A stretch of 19,679 nucleotides of DNA from Planctomycetota bacterium (GCA_024278415.1 JAJRTI010000962.1:1-19679), one strand, 5' to 3'. Shown: positions 7,486 to 15,025, counted from the first letter of the stretch. Notes: generated by a model not told the origin, from the sequence alone. A program made the numbers and translations.

Positions 7486-8541
7486 TCAGCCACATCCACG
7501 CCCACTACCGCAGCCGGCGCGCTTTCGTCGCTTCGATCCGCAGCCACATGCGCTCGGCTTCCCGGTCGTCTTCGCCTTGGATCCGCCACAGCCGCCGCCA
7601 GACGAGCAGCCACACGCGCTCTTGCCGGATAGCGCGTCCGCGGGCGCCTTCGTGGCGACCAGCTGCTGCACTTCGACGCCATTGAGCGTTAGTGGCATCT
7701 GCTTGGCGAGGTCGGCGCTCAGCCGTTCGATTGCTGCATCACGGCGCTGCTTTGTCAGCATGGTACGGATTTGGTCTTTCACTTCCCCGAGAGGTTTCTG
7801 GCGCTCTGACCGCTTTTCCACCGCTTTGAGCACGTCGTAATGCCCGTTCATCGGCACCGGCCCGGCCAGCTTGCTCACAGTGAGGGACTTCACATGCGCC
7901 TGCACTTCGGGGGGAAGCCGCTTGAGCCGGTCCGCCGTCATCCAGCCAATCTCGCCGTTCCGAGGAGTCCCCGTCTTCTTCACGAGCGCGTCGAATGTCT
8001 CTCCCTTCTTCAGTCGCTTCAGGATGGTCTGTGCCTCGTCCTCAGTCGCGCACCGAATCACGCGCAGGCGCAGACCTGCCGGCTCCACGAACTCGGCCGC
8101 GTGCTCCTTGTAGTACGTGGCTACGTCGACGTCTGACACCTTGGCCGAACTTCCGATCTGCTCGTACAGTGCACGCACGAGCAGATGCTCTTCATAGGCC
8201 TGCACCTTCATGGCCAGGATCTCCATCAGTCGATCCCGGTAGGCCTGCACCCTCCGGCTCACTTCGGGTTGCTGGTGCAATTTCTTGCGCCGGGCCTCGA
8301 TGGCGAGACGGCGGATCCTAGCTGCCTGCTTGATTGCGTCAAGCACTTCCACCTTCTTGGGCTTCGCGGTCTTCATCCGGCGAAGCCGAACCTTGACGTC
8401 GGCTGCTGCAATAGGATGTTCTCCCACACGAGCCACTACCGGCTTCTCGGCGCTCCGGGGCAGCAAGGCCTTCTCTCCTGCAACACCGGCTGAGGCCGTC
8501 AGCACGGCGGCGGACATCAACACGTGATGGAGATCTCTCAC
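7486..8541 (-). CDS. Secreted parvulin/SurA-like chaperone with a Cys/Gly-rich tail
   Basis: This is probably a periplasmic folding factor of the PpiC/SurA class. The GTG at 8541 is chosen because GGGAGGA (8548-8554) precedes it by 6 nt and because it overlaps the stop of the previous gene as GTGA; this gives 351 residues. A signal peptide covers about 1-22. A SurA-N-like segment follows (VVARVGEHPIAAADVKVRL), then a helical region, then a rotamase-like domain at about 155-245 (LKKGETFDALVKK, GEIGWM, VPMNGHYDVLK). The conserved His of the first parvulin strand (HILV) reads RVIRC, so isomerase activity may be lost and only chaperone function kept. The last 45 residues, from ACGCSSGGGCGG onward, hold seven Cys among Gly, Ser, Lys and Arg. 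That tail is not normal for the family. It echoes the Cys-rich protein encoded just upstream and may bind metal or mediate mixed disulfides. Confidence 0.88.
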   Translation of the reverse strand: MRDLHHVLMSAAVLTASAGVAGEKALLPRSAEKPVVARVGEHPIAAADVKVRLRRMKTAKPKKVEVLDAIKQAARIRRLAIEARRKKLHQQPEVSRRVQAYRDRLMEILAMKVQAYEEHLLVRALYEQIGSSAKVSDVDVATYYKEHAAEFVEPAGLRLRVIRCATEDEAQTILKRLKKGETFDALVKKTGTPRNGEIGWMTADRLKRLPPEVQAHVKSLTVSKLAGPVPMNGHYDVLKAVEKRSERQKPLGEVKDQIRTMLTKQRRDAAIERLSADLAKQMPLTLNGVEVQQLVATKAPADALSGKSACGCSSGGGCGGSKAKTTGKPSACGCGSKRRKRAGCGSGRGCG

Positions 8542-9250
8542 GACGCATCCTCCCACCAGTCCCTCATGATGTCCGGCTCTTGTCCGGCGCCTCCTCCGCC
8601 TTCAGGCGCGCCCCCGCCTTGCTCCGCGCAACCGTCCTCCAGGCATGGGTCACACGGGCACTCCACACACTGACACCCGCCCGCGCCCTCGCATAGCTCC
8701 CCACCGCACTCAGGGCCAGCACCGTAATACAGTACGAGTCGCAGGTGCAGTCAAGCCCGTCGCAATCGCACGCCACCGCGCTGAGGCACGGCCCATCCGG
8801 ATCCGTCCCCTCAGGGCAGAAATCCTGGCACGTGCAGCCATACCCCAGGCAGCCATCCGTCGCGCACGCCTTCTTCGTGCCGCCGCACTTGAAACTCGAG
8901 CCCATTGCTTCGCAGGACGAGCAACTCCCTGTCTGCTGACAGCCTGAGCCCCCACAGGTGCACGCCTTGGTAGCGCAGCTCCCTATGTTGAGACAAACGT
9001 TAGATTGTCCCCTGTTGGGACAGTTGTGTCCGGGGCAACTACAGCCAGTAGGGTGGGGCTCGCCGCGGCATGGCGCCCCGGGTACCCCCGGTGGTTGGCA
9101 CTTGCCACACCCGCAGAGGTAATGGCCGCATTGGTTGCACCACTTCGTGCAAGCGGCTCCTGCCGCGGTCGGCTGCCAGAAGAAAAGAGAAGACAACACC
9201 AGACACAAAACTATCATGCCAAACCTGTCTTTTTGCCATAGACACACCAT
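8538..9250 (-). CDS. Secreted Cys-rich protein, frame broken by a -1 shift near 8729
   Basis: The protein starts at ATG 9250, with GGAG 6 nt upstream, 3 nt after the previous gene's stop. A signal peptide (about 1-32, with VLCLVLSSLFFW) is followed by 29 cysteines up to residue 174, in patterns such as CNQCGHYLCGCGKC, CSSC and CDCDGLDCTC. In the unshifted frame the next residues hold no Cys, turn Ala/Arg-rich and end at 8564. In the -1 frame (entered between 8731 and 8727) the Cys pattern continues with eight more cysteines, including CQCVECPCDPC, for 63 residues. That frame ends at TGA 8538-8540, overlapping the parvulin GTG by four bases. The joined product is about 237 residues with 37 mature cysteines. 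No classic slippery heptamer is visible, so the shift is either a base deletion or sequencing error, or an unusual frameshift. I know no named family. Metal binding or a disulfide-rich envelope role is inference. Confidence 0.85.
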
Positions 9251-9253
9251 TGC

Positions 9254-10333
9254 TTACTCCTTTCCATCTTGTTCCTTTTGCAGACGCTTGCGCAGCATCT
9301 CCCGCCACACCGAGATCTGCCAAGTCGCGGGCTCGACCCAGGGGCTGTCGGGATATAGTTCACAGAATCGGCTCAAGCACGCAATCACCTGAGGCTCCGC
9401 GTTGCGCATGTTCGTAAACTCCTGCGCCGCGACCAGCAAGTGTCGGCCTTGAGCCGCACGCTCGATTTCGGGTTGCCCAAGAGTCGTCCGATCGAGCAAC
9501 TGCAACTCGGTCTCCCACGTTCGGCTTCCCTTAACCATGTAGTTGCGCGGCTCCCGGTCTACGCACACGAATTTGAGTACATGCCCCCGGTTCACGTCCA
9601 ACCAGGCGACCGCGCGTGTGCCGGCCTTTGCGCGATCGGCGGGTGTTCCTGGAGCCTCCATCGGCTCGCCGAAGCGAATCCGCATCACTGCTTTGCGGCC
9701 TTCGCCCTCTAACCCCGCCACCGCCCCCCCTGCCCTGAAGCCCCAAGTGCCTATCTGCATCTCTTCCGAAGGGCTCTGTATCGGCCAGCGATCACCCACG
9801 CCTAGCGGTCTATCTGGCAAGGGGATGGGGATCGCACGCGCCGCGTCCGCGATGCTGCTGTACCACAGAGCCTCGCTCGGCATGGTACACTCACCATTGC
9901 TGCGGAGCCAATACCCGCACACCCCCTGCCACTCGACTGCCACCTTCCCGCCGCGCTCGCGCCAGACCTTTGCGGCCTTCGCCATCACATCTCGTTTGCC
10001 ATCCAACAGGACGCGAGTGAGCCGCCACTTCGACGTCGCGACGATGATCCAGCCCTGCGCGTCCTCCCCAACAACCAACAGGACAATCTCCCCCTGCCGC
10101 GTCACATCCATTGTCCTCGCATGTTCCCCAATGGGATCCGACACCGTCTGCTCCGCGTCGGGATGAGAAAACCGCCATGTGTAGGCGTACCTCAGTCTGT
10201 CGCCCGACTTGAGCTTCAACCGTAGGAGATACTTCCCGTCACCAGCGCCGGCAGCACTCGCGGCTCCCACGGAAGCGCCCAGCATCACGAGCGCCGCCAG
10301 CAGCCCGACAGCCAGTAATCGCGACCGATCCAT
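9254..10333 (-). CDS. Secreted protein of unknown function, paralogue B
   Basis: This 359-residue protein has a signal peptide (LLAALVMLGASVGAASAAG). The mature protein begins DGKYLLRLKLKSGDRLRYAY, a strand pattern like the DUF6263-type secreted proteins of Bacteroidota and Planctomycetota; that assignment is tentative. The middle is strand-rich (IVLLVVGEDAQGWIIVATSKW, VAWLDVNRGHVLKFVCVD). The C-terminus (about 300-359) is helical, with CELYPDSPWVEPA, which resembles one TPR-like repeat. It is a paralogue of the next gene upstream (10450-11535): the first 45 codons are about 84 percent identical at DNA level (about 114 of 135 bases) and both share the closing helical repeat, while the centres differ strongly. 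GGGAG lies 8 nt before the ATG. Its stop is 3 nt from the Cys-rich gene's start, so the two are coupled. Confidence 0.85.
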   Translation of the reverse strand: MDRSRLLAVGLLAALVMLGASVGAASAAGAGDGKYLLRLKLKSGDRLRYAYTWRFSHPDAEQTVSDPIGEHARTMDVTRQGEIVLLVVGEDAQGWIIVATSKWRLTRVLLDGKRDVMAKAAKVWRERGGKVAVEWQGVCGYWLRSNGECTMPSEALWYSSIADAARAIPIPLPDRPLGVGDRWPIQSPSEEMQIGTWGFRAGGAVAGLEGEGRKAVMRIRFGEPMEAPGTPADRAKAGTRAVAWLDVNRGHVLKFVCVDREPRNYMVKGSRTWETELQLLDRTTLGQPEIERAAQGRHLLVAAQEFTNMRNAEPQVIACLSRFCELYPDSPWVEPATWQISVWREMLRKRLQKEQDGKE

Positions 10334-10449
10334 CTTTCGTACTCCCTTCTCCGTGTCTGCATCGGCCTATGGCCTCCACGGAATGCCTTGTCGGTGAGAC
10401 CAGGATTCTGCAACGACATGAAGACACGCACCTCACAACTCACTCTGGG

Positions 10450-11535
10450 CTACCGGCGCCTGCTCGCTCTGGCTTGAAGCCACTCTTTCCGGAACTTCTC
10501 GAACATCCATTCCCGGTAGGCGGCTGTCTCCGCCCAGGGGCTGTGGGGGTAGAATTCGGCGAACTTCCTAAGGCTCGCTATACCGGCCTCTTCTTGGCCC
10601 GGAGGCATGAGAAACTCCTGCGCCGCTTGGAGCAGAGGGAGGCCCTCTTTGCACTTGGCGAGTTGCGCGGCGTCGAGTCGGACGCGGTTCTGCAACTCGA
10701 TGTGCCATGCGTCGAAGAACAGCGAACTGCGCCCAGGGGGCTTGGTCTCTTTCCGCGTGCGCAGGCTGTGCCTGGCCTCCACGGCGAAACCTTCTTCTAT
10801 GGCCCACCACACAATGGTCTCGGCGCCCCGCGGTCCGTCCGCAAGGGACTTGGGAGGGGAAGCCCTGTCCTTCGGCGACGACATGCACCGGATCCGCATG
10901 CACCGATATCCCTTCCTGTCTTCGATGGCCTCCGCGGTCGCCCAACAATGCCAGCCGTACGTCGAGTAGTGATGCGAACTCACGCCGCGCCATGCGTCGC
11001 CCACGCGCACGGACTCCTTGGGCAACGGAATGAGCAACGGCGCTAGGGCCCTCGCGGCCCGGTAGGACCGGGCTTGCCCTCGCGCGAGTGGCTCAAACTG
11101 GCCGCGCTTGTCAATCCAGACGTGGCAGTAGTCGCGAAGCATCACACGCACGTCCCGCGTGTGCAGCAGCGCCAGGTACTGCTTCGTTATGTCTCGCTCG
11201 CCGTCGAGGGTCACGCGTTGGGTACCGCTGTGCCAATCGCACATGACGCCGACTCCCTTGGGAGATTCATCGGTGACCACGTAGGTGGCGCCCCCTTCAT
11301 CCAGCATCTGGACCGATGAAGCTTCTTCCCCTGTCCACCGCTTCACCAGGTCCGGCGCGTTGTTTCGCTGCACGTCCACGCGTATCGAATACACGAGTTT
11401 GTCGCCCGGCTTGAGCTTTAGCCGCAGGAGATACTTCCCGTCAGCAGCGCCGGCAGCACTCGCGGCTCCCACGGAAGCGCATAGCATCACGAGTCCCGCC
11501 AACAGCCCCGCCGCGGCTGACCGTGGCCGATTCAT
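10450..11535 (-). CDS. Secreted protein of unknown function, paralogue A (first gene of the operon)
   Basis: This 361-residue protein starts at ATG 11535, where GGGAGGGAG ends 4 nt upstream and the signal peptide begins at once (LLAGLVMLCASVGAASAAG). An earlier in-frame ATG pair at 11676/11673 also has GGGAGG, but it would put 46 extra residues in front of the signal peptide, so it is rejected. The mature protein begins DGKYLLRLKLKPGDKLVYSI, nearly the same as paralogue B. The centre has its own content, with Cys- and His-bearing segments such as RDYCHVWIDKRGQFEPLARG and SSHHYSTYGWHCWATAEA. The C-terminal helical unit (SLRKFAEFYPHSPWAETA) matches paralogue B. It follows the strong promoter at 11756-11784 after a leader of about 214 nt. 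Function is unknown; an extracytoplasmic role is likely. Confidence 0.85.
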   Translation of the reverse strand: MNRPRSAAAGLLAGLVMLCASVGAASAAGAADGKYLLRLKLKPGDKLVYSIRVDVQRNNAPDLVKRWTGEEASSVQMLDEGGATYVVTDESPKGVGVMCDWHSGTQRVTLDGERDITKQYLALLHTRDVRVMLRDYCHVWIDKRGQFEPLARGQARSYRAARALAPLLIPLPKESVRVGDAWRGVSSHHYSTYGWHCWATAEAIEDRKGYRCMRIRCMSSPKDRASPPKSLADGPRGAETIVWWAIEEGFAVEARHSLRTRKETKPPGRSSLFFDAWHIELQNRVRLDAAQLAKCKEGLPLLQAAQEFLMPPGQEEAGIASLRKFAEFYPHSPWAETAAYREWMFEKFRKEWLQARASRRR

Positions 11536-11755
11536 TCTGCTCCCTCCCTGAAACGTCGTCTCGCGTCTCTGCGCGACGTCGCGTATGGGCATGGCGTGCA
11601 TCCCAGGTCGCTCGCCGCGTTTCTCCCAGCCGCCACAACCGTCCAACGCCGCACTGGTCACCGTGCCACTCATCATGACCTCCCAACTGCACAAGATTGC
11701 TTGCGATTCCACCTGCCGCTGGCGCTGTCTGCGTTCAGAGCAGACCAACGCGCAT
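11536..11755 (-). other. Leader region of the four-gene operon
   Basis: About 214 nt lie between the predicted start of transcription and the ATG at 11535, long for this window. The leader contains an in-frame ATG pair (11676, 11673) behind GGGAGG, with no stop before 11535. I see no known riboswitch and no terminator-like hairpin in it. Confidence 0.4.
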
Positions 11756-11784
11756 ATTATACCCCCCCCCCGCCTGTTTGTCAA
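11756..11784 (-). promoter_or_regulatory. Perfect-consensus sigma-70-type promoter with a G10 spacer tract
   Basis: On the minus strand TTGACA (11779-11784) and TATAAT (11756-11761) are separated by exactly 17 nt, AACAGGC followed by ten G. Both hexamers match the consensus at all positions. Just upstream, the minus strand is A-rich (AAAAAACCGATAAAAG), like an UP element. Transcription would begin near 11749 and serve the genes from 11535 down to 7486. The G run can slip during replication and change spacer length. Confidence 0.8.
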
Positions 11785-11830
11785 GGGCTTTTATCGGTTT
11801 TTTCTTGGAGGGTGTCGGCCCTCGTAGCGC

Positions 11831-11848
11831 AGAAACGCCAACGTTTCT
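11831..11848. repeat. Short hairpin AGAAACG-CCAA-CGTTTCT
   Basis: A perfect 7-bp stem with a 4-nt loop, upstream of the G10 promoter and in the space downstream of the GH99-like gene. It has the same layout as the inner hairpin of the 50-bp repeat nearby. Confidence 0.5.
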
Positions 11849-11892
11849 CCCGCCATGTGCAACGGCGGAATCACAACGAGGTGGAGGCCACA

Positions 11893-11942
11893 GTGGAGCG
11901 GAACGCCTTCGCGTTCCGACGGACGGCGAAGGCCGGGCGCTC
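11893..11942. repeat. 50-bp dispersed hairpin repeat, copy 2
   Basis: It matches 7413-7462 at 46 of 50 positions in the same orientation. The inner hairpin is kept (CGGAACGC, CTTC, GCGTTCCG), while the right outer arm has two changes. The two copies bracket the four-gene operon: copy 2 lies upstream of its promoter and copy 1 just after its last gene. Confidence 0.8.
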
Positions 11943-11959
11943 TGAGTTAGCGCCCTAGA

Positions 11960-11974
11960 GCAGCCGTTGGCTGC
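11960..11974. repeat. Short hairpin GCAGCC-GTT-GGCTGC
   Basis: A perfect 6-bp stem with a 3-nt loop. It is one of a series of hairpins in the 380-nt space between the operon promoter and the GH99-like gene. Confidence 0.45.
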
Positions 11975-11992
11975 AACCAAACCAGCAGAGGG

Positions 11993-12074
11993 GTCCCACG
12001 GATGGCAGGGCGCACCCACGGATGCACACCGAAAAGAGCTTCCATCCGTGGGACCGCTTTGCCATCCGTGGGAC
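11993..12074. repeat. Nested inverted repeat with four copies of CCCACGGATG
   Basis: GTCCCACGGATGGC (11993-12006) pairs perfectly with GCCATCCGTGGGAC (12061-12074). Inside it, CCCACGGATG (12015-12024) pairs with CATCCGTGGG (12043-12052). Any forward copy can pair with any reverse copy, so alternative folds are possible. No coding frame here looks real. Confidence 0.75.
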
Positions 12075-12146
12075 GATAGACTCCTGCAAGGCCGGTCGCG
12101 GCAAGACGTTGCCTCAGACAGCTTCCGGTTCCGGGGACACGAAGTC

Positions 12147-12161
12147 GGACGCTTCGCGTCC
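12147..12161 (-). terminator. GC hairpin just after the GH99-like gene
   Basis: GGACGC, TTC and GCGTCC form a perfect 6-bp stem five bases after the TGA at 12167-12169. No T tract follows, so it is only a possible terminator. Confidence 0.35.
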
Positions 12162-12166
12162 TTGGT

Positions 12167-14917
12167 TCATGTCCCCGTTGCGAGTCGCATCTCGTCGATC
12201 CACACCGTCGCGCCGGTCTTCACCCCGAGGTAAAGCCGGAGCTGGTGCAGCGTGCCGCGCCAGCGAGGCGTGGAAGCCACGGGCACGACGTACGTGTGCC
12301 ACTCCTCGTCATTGCGCCACTTCACTTGCGCGCTGTTGAGGCCGGACATGACGAGCGTCTCGGTGGACCACTGCACGCGGAACCGCGCGCCTTTGGCCGG
12401 CGCGGGGCTCGTCTTCATGCGCAGCACGACGCGCGGGTAATCGGCCGCGGGGATCTTCAGCACCGGGCTCTCGACCATCGGGTTGGGCCGCCGCGCGGTC
12501 ACGCGCAGCTTGCCGTCGGCCGCGTCGGCCAGAGCCGTGCGCGTATTCGGCTTCCAGCCCTCCGCGCCGCGGTCGAACGTCCAGAACGGCCGGGTTTGCC
12601 GCACGTGGATCGGGAAGTCGTACGGCCCTAGGCCCACGTCCTTCGGTGCGATGTGCGGGTGCGGCCCGGGCGCGCAGAAGACGTTGCGCACCGCGTCGAG
12701 CATGCCAAAGCCGAACTCGCGGCACGGCTCGATGTAGCTGCCTTCGGTCCACTCGTTGCACGGGCCGAGGATGAGCATGCGCTCGCCTCGCGCGTCGAGC
12801 CAGGACTTGGCGTCGCGCAGGATGCGCTCGAACAGCGCGGGCGTGCGGTCGTAGATCACGAACGTCTTCTCGCCGTGCCGCGGCCGCGCGTCCCACCCGG
12901 TGTCTGCGACCGGGATGAACGCCATGCCGGCGTCTTCGACACGCTTCTCCACCGCGTCCCAGCCGGGCCGGCTGCGGTCCGCGACAAGCGAGTAGGGATA
13001 GCGCTGCGGGTCGGCCGCGAAGCTGCGCGCGTTGGACCACCAGTGGTAGCTCGTCGCGTACGTGTAGCCCTCTTGCTTCTGCACCGCGACGTCGCCGTCT
13101 GTGGCGCGCATGGACACGAACGTGATGCCGCCCAGGCCGGCGTCCTTCGCGATATCCTGCGCGAGCTTGTACATTTCCGCCGCGCCCTCTGGGCCGCCCA
13201 TGTCCCCGCGCACCCGCTGCGGCAACCACATGAACACCGCGGGCTTGCCGTCCATGCGTAGATACTCCGGCGTGCGGAAGTAGTGCTTGATCCAGAAGCG
13301 CGTGACCTTCTCCCAGTCCTGCCGCGAGTGCGTGTTGGGCGGATTGTGGTTCGCCCACATAACCGCCCACTTGACGCGGTTGCGGAATTTGGCCTTCTGG
13401 AGCGCCGGGACGAAGTGCGTGTGGCCCATGCGCCCAGCGACCCAATACCAGTCGACGAGGAACAAGTTCACGCCGTGCTCGACGTAATACTTGATGAGCC
13501 AGTCGACGACCTCCGGGTTATCCTCGTCGTAGTACCCGAGGACCGGCTTCTGGATCGGCGCGAAACGTTCGGCCTGCCGCCACTGGAAATCGGTCTCCCA
13601 GGCGGGGTACCAGTACGTGCCAATGAGGTACTTCGAGCGCGCGGGCTGGGGATCCGGGATTCGGCCCATAGCCACCGTCGGGCGCTCCGTGATGTTGATG
13701 GCGCACGATGCTTCGGATTGCCCCACGCCGGGGCCATCGAGCCTGAGCCGCGCCGCGCCCTGTAACGCACGGTCGGCCGAAATCGTGTACCACCGCGTCA
13801 GCGGCTCGTCGAAGCGAAGCGTTGCGCCGTCCGCGAGGTCGCGGGGTGCGTCGATGACGCGCACGCCCTCTGGGACCTTGAGGCGGACCTTGACGCCGGC
13901 GGCCGGCGCACCGCCATGGTTGAGGAGGCGGAGCATGATGCGGCAAGGCTCGCCCACGCGGTTGATCGCGTCCTCCATGCCGAAGTACACGATCTCCACG
14001 TCGGCCGGCCCCGACGGCCTTTCGCCAATGCGTATCGACTCGACGACAACCTCGTCGCCCGGCAGGAACGACGGCCTGAACTCCAGTGCCTGCAACGCGC
14101 CGCGCCACGTGCGATACGCTCCGGGATCGAAGTTGTACGTGTGCATGCGCCCGTCTCCGCGCACGCGGAACGAGACCGGCGCCCTGGCTCCACCAGTCGT
14201 GAACCACGCGATCGCGCCGCGCCGGGCCTTGGCCGCGCGCATGCGCACCGAGACCCACTTGCGCGCGTCGATGCGCGTGTCCAGCGCGGGCGACCGAAGC
14301 GCGCCGGGCTTGTCGCCGAGCGTCAAGCGCAGGCCCTCGCCGCGCACAGCCGATATCGCGGCGTCGTCGCCGGTCCATCCGAGCGCGTCGCCGGCGGTGA
14401 AGTCCCAACTCGCGACGCGGCTCGGCTTGCCCGCGCCCGCCGGCTCGACGATGCGGATCCAGTCGATGGCGAACTCACACGGGCTGTCGATGTCGAGCCG
14501 CATGTGGATGATCTTGCCCTCGCTCTGCCACATGGGCTTGACGCGGACGATTTCCCAATCGCCAGCGCCCTGGATTCGATACCGCGTGTTCTTCTTGGGC
14601 GAGAATCCTCCGTACCGGGTCTTGAGCGTATTGGACCAGAAGACGAGCCCCTTGCCCGGCTTTTTGCACCGGATGCGCATGCGCACCTCTTGCCACGGCC
14701 GGGTGGGCAGGTCGAAGATTGGGCTGGTGAGGAACGGATCGCGGCCCAGGGCCTTGCCGCGCAGGAGCCCGGCTTGGACGCGGATGTCTTGCATGAACTC
14801 GTTGGGCCGCCAGCCCAGCAGGTCGCCGTCGGCCTGGAAGTCCCACTCGATCACGGTTCGCACTTCGGCGCCGGCCACACAGGTACAAGCGGCAAGCAAG
14901 GCAAACAGTGTGCGCAT
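12167..14917 (-). CDS. Secreted GH99-like (WbsX-type) glycosidase with three binding modules
   Basis: This 916-residue protein starts at ATG 14917 (GGAG 9 nt upstream) with a signal peptide (LFALLAACTCVAGA). Two beta-sandwich modules of one type follow: about 20-185, opening EWDFQADGDLLGW, and 186-330, opening SWDFTAGDALGW. A third copy closes the protein (about 775-916, opening FWTFDRGAEGWKP). Residues 330-425 look like an Ig-like spacer (CRIMLRLLNHGGAPAAGVKV). The catalytic region (about 430-760) matches the GH99/WbsX type: IGTYWYPAWETDFQW, GVNLFLVDWYW, KWAVMWANHN and GPCNEWTEGSYIEP. Known GH99 enzymes use two Glu three residues apart; here Glu722 and Glu725 in NEWTEG keep that spacing. GH99 enzymes cleave inside alpha-mannans, but this branch may act on another glycan. 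The gene lies head-to-head with the heparinase-like gene at 15084, 166 nt apart. Confidence 0.88.
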   Translation of the reverse strand: MRTLFALLAACTCVAGAEVRTVIEWDFQADGDLLGWRPNEFMQDIRVQAGLLRGKALGRDPFLTSPIFDLPTRPWQEVRMRIRCKKPGKGLVFWSNTLKTRYGGFSPKKNTRYRIQGAGDWEIVRVKPMWQSEGKIIHMRLDIDSPCEFAIDWIRIVEPAGAGKPSRVASWDFTAGDALGWTGDDAAISAVRGEGLRLTLGDKPGALRSPALDTRIDARKWVSVRMRAAKARRGAIAWFTTGGARAPVSFRVRGDGRMHTYNFDPGAYRTWRGALQALEFRPSFLPGDEVVVESIRIGERPSGPADVEIVYFGMEDAINRVGEPCRIMLRLLNHGGAPAAGVKVRLKVPEGVRVIDAPRDLADGATLRFDEPLTRWYTISADRALQGAARLRLDGPGVGQSEASCAINITERPTVAMGRIPDPQPARSKYLIGTYWYPAWETDFQWRQAERFAPIQKPVLGYYDEDNPEVVDWLIKYYVEHGVNLFLVDWYWVAGRMGHTHFVPALQKAKFRNRVKWAVMWANHNPPNTHSRQDWEKVTRFWIKHYFRTPEYLRMDGKPAVFMWLPQRVRGDMGGPEGAAEMYKLAQDIAKDAGLGGITFVSMRATDGDVAVQKQEGYTYATSYHWWSNARSFAADPQRYPYSLVADRSRPGWDAVEKRVEDAGMAFIPVADTGWDARPRHGEKTFVIYDRTPALFERILRDAKSWLDARGERMLILGPCNEWTEGSYIEPCREFGFGMLDAVRNVFCAPGPHPHIAPKDVGLGPYDFPIHVRQTRPFWTFDRGAEGWKPNTRTALADAADGKLRVTARRPNPMVESPVLKIPAADYPRVVLRMKTSPAPAKGARFRVQWSTETLVMSGLNSAQVKWRNDEEWHTYVVPVASTPRWRGTLHQLRLYLGVKTGATVWIDEMRLATGT

Positions 14918-14998
14918 CGCGGTAATCTCCAATCTTGTGAGGCTATGTGCCTGCCTACCGTACCAGGAAATGCTGATGCCGCGCAACAGAACAGGTGC

Positions 14999-15025
14999 TT
15001 GACTTGTGCCGTGGGCTTGTGTCAA
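14999..15025. promoter_or_regulatory. TTGAC-N17-GTCAA dyad between divergent genes
   Basis: TTGACT on the plus strand and TTGACA on the minus strand face each other in the 166-nt divergent space. Neither has a good -10 hexamer at the normal distance, so this may be an operator-like dyad rather than two promoters. No other consensus promoter was found in this space. Confidence 0.25.

Noticed and set aside
6387..7685. 432-codon + strand frame running across the TIM-barrel gene start
   Set aside because: Antisense shadow; it crosses the intergenic repeat and two real genes and has no recognisable domain.
8564..8726. Unshifted C-terminus of the Cys-rich protein
   Set aside because: It has no cysteine, is Ala/Arg-rich and stops short of the next gene, whereas the -1 frame keeps the Cys pattern and overlaps the next start.
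11536..11676. Upstream start at 11676 or 11673 for the first operon gene
   Set aside because: It has a GGGAGG but would place 46 residues before a typical signal peptide. The ATG at 11535 has a better SD and matches the paralogue's start.
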